Positions 1 through 10,428 of a stretch of DNA of 64,000 bases are shown piece by piece. The notes under the pieces were generated by a model that did not search any database, was not told the origin of the DNA, and worked only from the letters and a program-made list of their open reading frames with translations. Position 1 is the first letter of the stretch; each line of letters begins with the position of its first letter. The stretch covers positions 1,035,107-1,099,106 of the forward strand of contig ML976666.1 of assembly GCA_010015655.1 (NCBI GenBank), given 5' to 3'. This DNA comes from Bimuria novae-zelandiae CBS 107.79 (Eukaryota; Ascomycota; Dothideomycetes; Pleosporales; Didymosphaeriaceae). A program made the translations under genes and the position numbers.

Positions 1-630
1 AGCTCGTCCTTTGCTCAAGGACACTTGCTAACAGTGTGACATGGGATGCCTGAGCTTGCGCTTCTAGTCTCGAGAGAGACTCCCTGTCAAGAGCTCTTAG
101 TTTCGCATACAGATAGGTCTATCGTGCTACTCACGAAGTGTGGGTGGCAAGAAGCAGGTTAATACTGAGAACTTTCGCTCCAATAACAGTTCTGAGCTCC
201 GCAACCTCATCGCTCATAAACAATGCCCACTGGGATTTGCGCCCAATGGACTTGATTGAACCTCTATTGAGGGCCGAAAAAGGTCCTAGTGAGGCTTCAT
301 ACTTGTGCATTCTGTCTAGGAATTCTTGAAGCGGAATTTGGCATGTTAGAGCCATGCCTCGGATGGCGTTTACATGTTCCCTATTACTCGCGGTAGGTTG
401 GAGGCTCTGCAAATATCGAAGTGTCCTCTCTAGAGCCTGGAGTTCGAGTTGAAGATGCTGGTACTCGGTCGCAGCGCCACATTTGTCCTTTAGAGCTTTG
501 ATGACTTTTGTGATTAAACCTATTCACGGTGCATGCTTAGAACAAGAGCTGTGTGCTCTCAGCCTTGCCAGGGAATTATACCGATTGCGGCGATAAAATC
601 ACCCACGGAAAAGCCAAATGCGGGCATCAT
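1..630 (-). pseudogene. 5' part of a fungal Helo-like / STAND N-terminal-domain gene, running off the left edge; two in-frame stops
   Basis: The gene starts on the minus strand at 630 (ATG ATG). Exon 1 (630-582) encodes MMPAFGFSVGDFIAAI. A 62-nt intron (581-520, GTATAA...TAG) joins it in frame to exon 2, which reads IGLITKVIKALKDKC and on to SINLLLATHTS. This is the alpha-helical N-terminal region found on many fungal NLR/STAND-like and ankyrin proteins (Helo-like N-terminal domain). In that family it acts in membrane targeting or cell-death signalling; here that role is inference. After 145 codons come TGA (131-133) and TAG (119-121). The same frame then reopens and runs to the window edge, giving YAKLRALDRESLSRLEAQ. 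The stops are what C-to-T changes of CGA and CAG would give, so RIP leaking from the adjacent LINE is plausible. A GTGAGT overlapping the TGA could instead be a real intron donor. The effector and repeat domains lie outside the window. Confidence 0.55.
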
Positions 631-1042
631 TTGGGGAATAGATGTTGAAGATCGGTAGCGGAAGAGGGGACGCTTGACCTAGAAAATTAGGTGAATCATG
701 GCTCATGATAGTAAGTGGCGAGAAACTGGGCAAAAGTCTTAAAGTCTGAAGTCGCTATTGCACAGCCACTGCGGGGTTGCTTAGAAGACCACTCTAAAAA
801 ATATTCAGCGTGTCAGCCACTACTTTTCCTCTCTATTGGAGAGTCTAAAAGCCTCTCTGCAGTTTGCCTGCGCTAGCAGGGAGGGCGGCTGACCCGCTCT
901 GGCAATAGGGTTGCGCGGAAGGCAAGAGCGCCGATGGTTTTTGATCTCGGACATTCTTTTACTGGAACCGCGGACGCTCGCTTAGCTAGTTCCCGCTGCA
1001 AGGCGTTCCGTGCGGATTACCCAACGTCATGCTGGAGCCCCG

Positions 1043-2420
1043 ATGGCGCCGTTAGACTCTGACTACGAACCGTCGACACCACCCCCTCCGCCAGATAAGC
1101 GAACTAGGAGACGTATGGCTAAGGCGCTCGAAGCCCTGCAGTAGTTCCCCGCAACGAGAGTAGCGGTTATGGTACCGCAGCGATAGTAGAACGGCGAGGC
1201 TGAGCGCACGTAGTAACGCCTAACGCACGATGGACTCTCGCCCTTTCCTACTGGGCGCGTGTTGCTGTCCTCCGAACGCGAACGCGAGCCTAAAGGGAGC
1301 GACACTAGGCTAGGTTAGTTAGTAGTGCTTATTGCGAGTCTTAAGGAGATAATAGCGCAGTAAAGTAGTATTATTATAAACTAAAATAAAATTATTAAGG
1401 ACATTTAACGCGACCGCGTAACGTTTTAGTTAGAGTAGTAGTATTTTAAGGACTAAATTATAGAATTTTAAGAAATAATTAGCTTTCTGCGCGCACAGCT
1501 CGACACTATCTTAATTAAGCTACTATTAACATAGTTATAGGCGTTAGTTGCTGCTAGCGGGCCGCTAGCAGGCGTAGGTACGATAGTTTTAAGAATAACG
1601 AGCATAGGGACGGCAGACAAGGACAATATATAGTAGCTAGTAATTAACGTGAGCTAAGTAGGAGACAGCATAGCAGAGAAAGTAGTCACGACGGAGATAA
1701 CTAAGCAGGTTATCTAGTAAGGCATGGACGGCGTAGAGAGGCTTATTAGTATAATAGTTAAGGGATTCCGCGTATGGCGAGCGAACGAAGGCACAAGCGT
1801 AATTAAGTTCTTAGTTAATAAAGATAAGGAGGCGACGATCTGGCAGATAATAGTAGAGTGGCTTAAGCTAGCACTACTAGGCGCAAGATTAGTAGGCCCT
1901 AAATAGTACCCGGTTAAGGTAGACTGGATCGAGGTAGCGCTGGTGATAGACGCGGAGAGCGGTAAGGTAAGCAGGTTGGCGATGGAACGCTTTGGCATAG
2001 AGAACGGGGTAGAGGTGTGCACGATGCGCTGGCTTAGGTAGCCAAGACCTAGTAGATAGCACGCGTTAGTAGTAATTAAAGTAGTAATAAAAGAGGAGGT
2101 AAAGAAGCTGCTAAAGTTAAATAGTGTGACGTTTAGTAGAGGTAGTATTATAGTGTTGCTGTTTAAGGAGTAGCGTACGCTAGTGGCCTGCTTTAAGTAT
2201 AAATAGTTTAGACACTAAGTACGCGACTGCATGCGGCTAGAAACGTGCAATATATACGGGCAGGAGGGCTACCTATAATATAAGACAATTAACCTACGCT
2301 GCGTTAACTACTAAGACCCGCATTAAGCGTCGCACAGAGAATGCCTAGCGTATAGGAGAGAGATGGATAGGATCGCCACGCGCTAACGCTATAAATAGGG
2401 AGCTCCGGATCCTTTAGGCG
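1043..2420 (+). pseudogene. LINE ORF1 relic (gag-like, zinc knuckles)
   Basis: The relic opens at ATG 1043 with a Pro-rich N-terminus (MAPLDSDYEPSTPPPPPDK) and meets TAG at codon 36, where Gln is likely ancestral. At about 2225-2370 a cysteine-rich segment is legible despite stops: ETCNIYGQEGYL, then LRCVNY and HASHRECLAY-like residues. This corresponds to CCHC/CCHH knuckles that bind the element RNA in related LINEs. The middle part is too mutated to assign. Confidence 0.6.
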
Positions 2421-2469
2421 AATATAAAGAGGGGCAGGGAAGCGCAGTACGCGCTCTATAATAACGTAG

Positions 2470-5400
2470 CACTTGCTAACTTTTATTTTATTCTAGGCTA
2501 GGAGCCTAAATACTTTTTTACGAAGGGAGAAGTAGTGCTGCACGGCATAAATGCACGCTAGACGATATTCGTACTATAGGGCAGGCGAGAAGGATAGTAC
2601 CCGGTTTAAACGTGTATCTAGGCGTCGCAAGATATTAAGGCAACGTAGCTACAGGTAGACTTAGTAGATATTATAGCTATAGTGGCGCACATATGCGGAA
2701 GGAGGCTGATTATTATGTCTATATATATTCTAGACCTGTCCTTGTTAATAAGGACTAGGGAGGAGAATATAGAGGAGCTTAGTAGTAGGCTATAGGCGAT
2801 TAATAAGCTAGTGTAATAAGAGCGACTGCGCGATCCGCACACGGAGGTAGTAGTTACTAGTAACTTTAACTAGTATAACCTACTATAGGGAGGAAGCCAC
2901 ATTAATAGCATAGTAAGCTAAGAGGAAAGCGGACTAATTATTAACTTTATAGCAGAGCTAGTACTATAGAGTCTCTTGCTATTAGGTGTAACTACGTTTA
3001 TTAGCAATGCGGAACGCTTATTAATAATTAACCTAATACTTACGACACCTAAGTTAGCTAAAGACTTAGTTAAGTGCTCGATCTGGGAGCACGAGTACGG
3101 GTTAGACTACTAGGCTATATAAACGCGCTTCTGTATTAATGTGGGGAGGCAAGAGAGATAGGAGAGACTACTATTTAAGAATACACCGTAAGACAAGATT
3201 AGGCAAGTAGTTAAGCACGAGAAGGAAGCAGGCTTTTTATCTAAAGATATAGATAAGATAGCGAGCCGGCTTACGTAGTAGGTAACTAAGGCAGTAAAGG
3301 CGCACTGCCTAAGGGCGCGACTATCGCCGTACATAAAGTAATAGTGGAACGAGGACCTTACGGCGCTAAGAAAGTTATACATATACTAGCGGAACTAAGC
3401 ATGTGCAATATAATAGTAGGGGAGAGAGGATATAGAGCTACGCAGCACGGCAACGAGGGTAAAGAAACTCTTCTACTAAATAATCTAATAGTACCGCAAG
3501 TAACACTAGGAGGCTTTCCTTAATAATAGTAACAACGTGTAGAAGGTAGCTAAGTACCTAGATTTGTAAGTAAGTAGCTTATTTACTAAAGTGCTACTAA
3601 TCTAAAAAACTAGCCTAGAGGGAGGCGTCGCTACAGAAGATAATAAGATTAGAAAAAAGTTACTTTAGGCGTTCTTCTTAAGTCTGCCACCGTGCGAGCA
3701 GGAGGAGACAATAACAACGTATAACTAACTATACTATAAGCTAATTGCTAAGCACGAGGTAAAAGTAGTAGTATTTAGGGCGAGCCTAAATAAGGCGCTA
3801 GGGAGAGACGGACTGCTAGCGCGAGTGTAGAAAGAGCTATAGCTAGTCTTAGGTAAAGAGATTACGCAGCTATTCGCGCGCTTGCTTAAAATAGGAAAGG
3901 TGCTAAAGGCGTAGAAGGTAGTAAAGATCGTGCCGCTGCAAAAGCTAAAGCGGAAGGACTACACTATTACTAATAACTACCAGCCTATCTCGCTACTTCC
4001 GACGCTGGGTAAGGCGCTAGAGTCGCTGGTGGCTAAGCGAATAGCGTACCTAGTAGAGGAGTATAGCTTCCTATTAAAGACGCACTTTAGCGCGCGCAAG
4101 TAGCGGGTGACAACGCATGCGCTATTATACCTCTGCAAGGACGTATTTAAGGCGTGGCGCGGGAAGAAGACGCTATTATTAGTGTTATTTAACGTTAAGG
4201 GAGCGTATAACAACGTGGCCACTAAGCCAGAGATTAGACGACTGCGATAGCGATAGATTCTAAAGACAATCGTGCGGTGGGTGCAGGACTTTTACACGGA
4301 GCGACAGGCGTGCATCCTTGTTAATAGCACGATAATAAAAGTATAGAGGCTTTTGTAGGCTAGTCTCCCCTAGGAATTAGCGCTTGCTCTAATTCTCTTC
4401 CTATTCTTTAACGCCAACCTAGTGCAGAGCGCACTATGACATAGTAGCTTAATAGCGTTTATAAATAACTACTTAGTATAGGTCATGGGACCGTTGGTAG
4501 AGGAGAACACGCAAATAGTTTAAGATAAAGTAGTACTAATGCTAGAAAAGTAGGAGCGTACTAGCGGGGCCTAGTTTAAGGCGACTAAAACGAGCTTTAT
4601 CTACCTTACGCGATATAAGGTAGCAGGCTAAAATAGTATAACGCTACTATAATTTAAGGGACAAGATATCGTGCTTATAGATAAGATTAAGCTCCTAGGC
4701 GTAACGCTGGACAAGGAGCTAAGGTTTAAGATATATCTTATAGATAAAGCAGGTAAGGCAACTAAGGCAGCGCTAGCGCTATGCAGAATAAAGGGATTAT
4801 AACTAAAAGTAGTTAGGTAGCTAGTATAAAGTGCGGTGCTATTAGTAGCGGACTATATATTACTAGTATAGTACCCGATCGCAACGCACGACATAAAGTA
4901 GCTCCTACTATAGTTATAGAGGATTACGGCGTAGGCGGTAATACGAGGATTCCGCACTATCGCGCTATTAGTAGTAGAGGTAGAAGCAGGTCTGCTTCCC
5001 ATGGAGTAGAGACTACGGAAGCAGACGATCGCGTTCTAGGTGTTAATTTATAAGCTAGGCCAGTCGCATCCGCACTAGATGCTTAAGCGGCAACAACTAT
5101 GCACAAAATATTAATCGCTACTTATAAAGGTAGTGGAGATGTGTGCAGACGTCCTAATAGATATAGTAAGTAAAGTTAAGCCGTACGCGTGCCCACCGTG
5201 GGTAGCGCGACCAAAAGTAGTAATCTACGAAGACGAAGAATAGGCGCGAGCCGCTGCCAAGGAGTACTAGCCAGGATAAGTAGATCTGTACGTGGACGCA
5301 TTAGTAAGAAACGGTAAAGCGGGTATTAAGGTGTATACTAGGCCGTTATAAGTGTGTATCTTAAAGATAATAGCAAGCTCTAAGTAAGTAGACGCATACC

Positions 5401-6245
5401 TTATAAAGCTCCTAGTAATTAGTAAAGTAACTAACTAGCTATAGGGCCCGTCGTGCGTAGCGCTTAACAGCGACGGTTATCCTATACTAGCATTAAATAT
5501 CTGCATTTTCTCTAACTTATAGTTAGCACTACTATTAGTAAAGAGCTAGAAAGCAAGTGCGTGTTAAGAGGTAGTAGTAAAGATTGTTAAGAAATTACGT
5601 ATAGTTAACGTCGCATTGCACTGGATCCCGGGACATGCAAGAGTTGGAGGAAATAAGCAGATAGACAGGCTGGCCAAGGCAGCGACGAGAAAAGAGAGCG
5701 AGTAGCCGCCACAGCGTGATGGCATGCCATGGTATCTAGCACGGCTAGCACTAAAGAGAGCCAGGGTGATAGACGGACCGCCTCCACTAAAGTGGGCCGA
5801 GACGGGCAAGTTTACGCGAAAGATCAATGCGGCGTTTTATATAGGCAAGTTAGTAGAGATGTACGGGTAGTTAAACAGTATCGAAGCAGGCATCCTTACG
5901 TAACTGCAGACGGGCAAGACGTTCCTTAACAAGTACCTGCATAAGATTAGGGCGGCAGATGCGGTAGCGTGCGATTGTGGGAGCATAGAATTAATAGCAC
6001 ATTTTCTCTTCGCATGTAGGCGATGGAGGTAGTAAAGGGCAAAGCTAAGATAGCAGCACGGACAACGGTTCGGGGAGCTGTTGTACGCGCTGGGAGGGTA
6101 CTCGAGCAGGCAAGAGGGAGGAGAGAGCATCGATGGGCCGATAGAGCGATAGAAGGCAGACATGGAGGTAGTAAGGGCGATAATCGACTTTGCAAAGAGC
6201 ACGGGGCGTCTGCAATTACACGAACGATAGATAAGAAACAAAGAC
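2470..6245 (+). pseudogene. LINE ORF2 relic: endonuclease, reverse transcriptase, RNase H
   Basis: The endonuclease is seen at about 2610-2900: VDIIAIVAHICGRRLIIMSIYI, then VVVTSNFN.YNLL.GG, where the family has GDFN and PLWGG. The RT begins near 3930 with LKRKDYTITNNYQPISLLPTL and GKALESLVAKR. It continues at about 4100-4215 with LLYLCKDVFKAWR and LLLVLFNVKGAYNNV, where FD of the catalytic motif reads FN, consistent with a G-to-A change. RNase H is at about 5285-5700, from VDALVRNGKAG to HWIPGHARVGGNKQIDRLAK. The C-terminal knuckle at 5965-6030 reads VACDCGSIELIAHFLFAC. Many in-frame TAG/TAA codons make it non-functional. Confidence 0.8.
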
Positions 6246-6589
6246 AAAACAGACGCAGAAGAGCGAAGGTAGCTAAGGATTCCCTCTGCTACTTCGTGAG
6301 CGTAGAACGGCGAGCTGTTTATAAACGCGCCTTGGCCAGTACGCTGCCAATTAAGAAGCGCACGACGCCGGACATGCCCTATAAACGCGAGGCCTCAAAA
6401 AGCTACATAGCTTACTATATATAGTACTATATTACTTTTTTTCTATTTCCTTTGTTAAGCATGGAGTTAAGCATCGGACGAGCAGGTCTTATGGTTGGCT
6501 TCTAAACTAGAGCAGGCGTAACGACGCAGAGTGTACATAGCTAGCGCATCGTAACGGCCCATACCCACTGGGTGCATGGCCATAATAGA

Positions 6590-6624
<35 letters not shown>

Positions 6625-6630
6625 CGCGCG
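6590..6630. repeat. (CA)n microsatellite with TA interruption
   Basis: About eight CA units, a short TATA break, about seven further CA units and a CGCGCG tail. It produces the Cys-Val open frames seen on the minus strand, which are not genes. Confidence 0.95.
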
Positions 6631-7521
6631 GAAGGCAATGGTATGCTGATGAGGAGAAGAGGACGTAACGCAGCCACAGATGGTGTGGCGCCATGCCAAG
6701 CACAGCCACCATTAGATACGATTTCGGATAGGAACCTGGTGGCCAGTTCCACATCACTTTTTATCCTGCATCTCTGCTTTACCTTACCCAGCCCCCGCGA
6801 GCTTTCTACAACCCAAGCTCCCTGCAGGAAGTACAGGTCAAACATGAGCACCTCTCTGCGGGCCTAATGATTGCAGTGCTCCATGCACGAAGCTGTTTGT
6901 TGTATACCGTGCGACAGCTGTATCACCAAGATATGCAACGCCTTTCCCCCCTTTATATATGCTTGCAACTGTGGCTTTCCGCCAGTGACACTCAATCCGC
7001 TTGCCGGAGTGTAGACTTCAAGCTTGGTATCATGCCAATCACTGTCGTCCGCCGCCATACCCGCAAATGTCGGACGCGCACCCAATCTGTGCTAGGCATC
7101 CGGCCGCCGCTCAGTATGTGTCTCGGTCATCATGTGCCCGGGAGGCACATTCGGTTTGAGCGGGTTTGTACGGTCGGCGAAGGGATCAACGGCGGTCTGT
7201 AGGGCTTGAGGGCGACGTAATAGATGTTGTCGAAGCCACCGAAGTAAGTGCAGTCGGCTGTCGTATCACATCACGATGTTGTACGACGGCTGTGTCGGAA
7301 GCTGATTGTGGTTTCGCGGTTTCGATGGCGGGCGCGGTCGTTGTCTTTGAACAAGCGCTGGGGGCCCCGGAACCTCGGCCCTGCTCCTAATCCCGGACCG
7401 GATTTTAGATGTCCCGCAGTGCTTGGCTGCGGCGCTGCACTGCCACGGCCCTAACAGCCGCCACAGATACATTACGCACTAACGATGAGGTCAGACGTGC
7501 AGGGCCGTTCTACACTAGCAG

Positions 7522-7554
7522 GATCGGTACTCGCTTCCGCGGGAGGTACCGATC
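7522..7554. repeat. 9-bp perfect inverted repeat, 15-nt loop
   Basis: GATCGGTAC at 7522-7530 is matched by GTACCGATC at 7546-7554. It could form a hairpin. No gene end is nearby, so a terminator role is not supported. Confidence 0.6.
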
Positions 7555-7929
7555 GGCATTGCGGCCCTGCATGAATTCGCCTGCGATAGCGCGCACAAGG
7601 CTGGAGATGACTTGCAGGCATTAGATTAAGGTTTTCGGGCTAGCACAAGGCTGTTTTACGAAAATCCGGAGCGAAAAAGACGTGGTGTGGTGCTGTAGGG
7701 TGGGAAGTCTGTTAAGCCACGATAGAAGGCGCTTCGCAAATCAGGCGCGGAGGCGACAATGCAAACGTAATTTTTGGGGAAGGGTGGATCATGGGCATTC
7801 AGCATTAGTTGTAGCAGACTAACTTTATAGAATTATAGCAATATTTATTGCGCGCATAGGTTTTCAGGTTACTAAAAGTCAAAGTACCAATGGTTTGTCC
7901 GGTCACATGGGGTGTCCGGTAACCCCGGG

Positions 7930-9300
7930 ACGGATGTTAAAAGATATAGCTAATTCTTTACTAGCTAAGTGTTACTATAACCCTATTAGTTAAGACTAGG
8001 CTATAACTTTTATAAAGCGCTAATTAGAGCTCTAAGTTAAGTTTAATTAAAAGTATAACTATAAAAGAGCCCTCTGCAAGAATCCTATGGTTATACAGGG
8101 CTGGTTCTAGCTTGTAGAGAATACTAAAGCTAAGTATAGTATCCTAGATAAAGATACCTATAGCTTTAATAAGACTAGCTTTATTATAGGCATAATATTA
8201 ATAAGAGTAGTTATTATAGGCTCTAAGTATTAAAATAGGCTAAAAAGCGTGTAATAAAGTAATTAAAAGTAGACTTTAGTTATCTAAGGCGTTAATGTAA
8301 TAGGCTAGGTAATTCCACCCTTTACTATTTTCTAGGGTAAGCACCACCTCTTTATCTAGTACTAAGAGAAGGATCTACCTCGCGACTAGGTTTTTAGAGT
8401 CTCTAAGAATAGCTAAATAATAAATAAGCTTAGTCTATAATAGCTAAAGCACTTTAACGCGTATATAAAAAAAAGTATACTATTAGTAACTATTAGCTAC
8501 TTATTATTAATAGCTACGAGAGCTATAACTCGCTTAAATACTAGTAATATAATAAAGATAGCAAGATTATCACCCTCTATATACCTCTATATTTGTCGCA
8601 CCTCTTGCAGCCACTAGATATAGAGTGTTTCTCGCTATTAAAGAAGGCGTATAGGCGCTAAGCTAAGGATCTAATACGTAACTATATTATGCATATTACT
8701 AAAATTAAGTTCCTACCTTACTCTATTACTACTTTTAAGGCTATAATAATTTAAAGTAATATTTAAAAAAAACTTTTAAAATGCTAGCCTGATTTCCTTT
8801 AACTTAAAAGTAGTAATATTAAAGCTTAAAGTTTATCTACGTACGCCTTTGCCTTATACTATATATAATAGTATATAGTAGTTGCAGACGCTAAGTAATA
8901 CCCTAAAATTAGGATTATAATTAACGCTAGTAAAGGAGAAAATTTAAAGGCACCTAAATAGTTCCCTAATAAGTCTAGTTAAGGCTTTTAAAAAAATAGT
9001 AAAAAACGTAGTAGTAGTAGCGTATAAGCTAGTATTAGCGTAGAAGCAGATTGCTAAGCTTTAAGCTACTAATAATACTACTACGCGATAGAAATTATAT
9101 AAAAAAAAGTAATTATAGTATAAAAAAGTCCTTATAGCTACTAATAGCTAGTAACTAGCTACCTTAAAGGACTTTACGGCGCGTAGTAATAAGAAGAAGG
9201 TAAAGAAGAAGGTACATACTAATAAAAGTAAATTAACTTAATAGTGCTATAGACGCTGCGGCGAGGCTAGGTATAATAAAATAACTTATAAATAGCTTAT
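7930..9300 (+). mobile_element. Fot1/pogo-type DNA transposon relic (RIPped transposase)
   Basis: The plus strand reads as a Fot1-like transposase with stops. The HTH/CENP-B-like part is at about 7935-8090 (DIANSLLAKCYYNPIS, then KYNYKRALCKNPMVIQGWF). The DDE domain is at about 8150-8740: YSFNKTSFIIGII where the family has YNFDETGFMMGII, IPPFTIF-like and HHLFI segments, and LYIPLYLSHLLQPLDIECFSLLKKAYRR. A basic tail and a Cys-rich knuckle (CYRRCGEARYNKI) end it near 9270. The catalytic aspartate of the first motif reads Asn, as a G-to-A change would give. I could not identify its inverted terminal repeats, so the limits are approximate. Confidence 0.75.
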
Positions 9301-9404
9301 AAAAGTAAATTCTAAATAAAATAGCTCATTATAATTTCCTATAACTATTTGTGTACGTTCTGTACTATTGTGTAGAGTATAGATTTTAGTAGGGTCTTGG
9401 CAAA

Positions 9405-9506
9405 GTAATTAGCTCGCCCGTGTAATTAGCTCGCCCGTGTAATTAGCTCGCCCGTGTAATTAGCTCGCCCGTGTAATTAGCTCGCCCGTGTAATTAGCTC
9501 GCCCGT
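9405..9506. repeat. Perfect 6 x 17-bp tandem repeat
   Basis: The unit GTAATTAGCTCGCCCGT starts at 9405, 9422, 9439, 9456, 9473 and 9490 without a single mismatch. It lies between the Fot1 relic and the truncated family A LTR. Perfect identity inside DNA otherwise saturated with point mutations implies recent expansion. Confidence 0.97.
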
Positions 9507-9514
9507 GAGGTACG

Positions 9515-9703
9515 TTATATCTCTTATAATAGATTTATAAACTTCCTAGTTAGTTATTCTATAGTTTATTATAGGATTAAATTATTTATAATAGATTTTA
9601 TTATTATTCTTAGCTTTTAACATAAATACCTACACGGTGCTTTATCCTTAACCTATCCTTCCCTTACTTAGAATAGGCCCAGGTACGTATAGCCCTTATA
9701 ACA
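9515..9703 (+). repeat. Family A LTR, 5'-truncated
   Basis: It aligns with the last third of the other family A LTRs and ends in GTACGTATAGCCCTTATAACA-type sequence. The 5' two thirds are absent, replaced by the 17-bp tandem repeat and AT-rich sequence. Confidence 0.75.
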
Positions 9704-10428
9704 CTTTAACTACCTAAATGTCTAAGATAATATAATAACACGATTAAGTACTACTAGCTTAAGGGCCTTAATAGGAAGTAGTGCTTTTAGGCTAACTATA
9801 AACCTAATAATATTACTAGCTAATAAAATATAATAGCTTAAGGAGTAATTAGCTAAGCTTGGAGGTTATATTTTAACTACTATAACTATAGGAAGGATAT
9901 CCTTTAAAGTTCTTAATGTTTATAAAAGTAAATAAAAAAAACTTAAAGTGTTTCTTATAAATATAAAACTATACTACTAATATAATAAGAATATCTTTAG
10001 AACTTATTAGTTTAAAATCCTAGCAGCAGGCATGCATATAAAGAGTAAAGTAGCTAAGTATCTTTAATCCCTTATTAAGGATTATCTAGAAAACGGATAT
10101 AATATCTTAGAATATAAAAATAAAGCTAAAAAGGTGTTTAAGGACTAGGTATCTTTTAAGGAATAGATCTAAATTATATATAAAAAAAGTTAATAAGGAA
10201 TAATAAGCTAAACGTAAGATATAAAGGCTTAAATAAACTAAAATAGCTAGTATTTATATAGATAATTTTAGACGCATATAGGCTAAAATTCACTAAGACA
10301 AAACCCCACTTTAAGTAGCTTATAATAATAAGCTAAAGGAAAGCGTTACGGATAAGCTTACCTACTATAAGAAGGTAAATAACATAAAGGAACTGGTAAA
10401 GCTAGCTATAAAAATTAATAATAAACTA

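Larger units (their letters stand above)
840..6430 (+). mobile_element. Tad-like non-LTR retrotransposon (LINE), heavily RIPped
   Basis: Two ordered relic ORFs on the plus strand are recognisable. ORF1 has gag-like zinc knuckles. ORF2 has, in order, an APE-type endonuclease, reverse transcriptase, RNase H and a C-terminal cysteine-rich knuckle. This domain order, with RNase H after the RT, is that of the I/Tad group of fungal LINEs. Almost every frame interruption is TAG or TAA where the family has Gln, the mark of CpA-to-TpA mutation. The 5' end is an estimate from where GC-rich leader sequence begins. The 3' end is set near 6430, where the AT-rich tail stops. No target-site duplication was found. 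Its left edge lies about 200 bp upstream of the start of the Helo-like gene. Confidence 0.85.
6431..7929. other. GC-balanced island without a recognisable gene
   Basis: This 1.5 kb lies between the RIPped LINE and a RIPped Fot1 relic, yet has near-genic base composition and no TAG/TAA flood. Several 60-110 codon open frames exist on both strands, for example minus 6864-7085. None shows a family motif, a convincing intron chain or consistent codon use. It holds a CA microsatellite (6590-6630) and a 9-bp inverted repeat (7522-7554). It may be ancient unique sequence or the remains of a gene trapped between insertions. Confidence 0.5.

Noticed and set aside
119..149. 31-nt intron GTGAGT...GCG skipping both stops in the Helo-like gene
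   Set aside because: Too short and no AG acceptor at the right place; in-frame stops or a longer intron ending elsewhere are more plausible.
1063..1305. 80-codon open frame on the minus strand
   Set aside because: It lies antisense to the LINE ORF1 relic; TAG/TAA stops introduced by RIP on one strand leave the other strand open by chance.
6591..6757. Cys/Val-rich frames over the CA repeat
   Set aside because: Simple-sequence artefact.
7522..7554. Rho-independent-type terminator
   Set aside because: Bacterial concept, no gene end nearby, no T-run after the hairpin.
9405..9506. Regularly repeated short units, as in a CRISPR array
   Set aside because: The 17-bp units are contiguous with no spacers, and the genome is eukaryotic. 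It is a simple tandem repeat.
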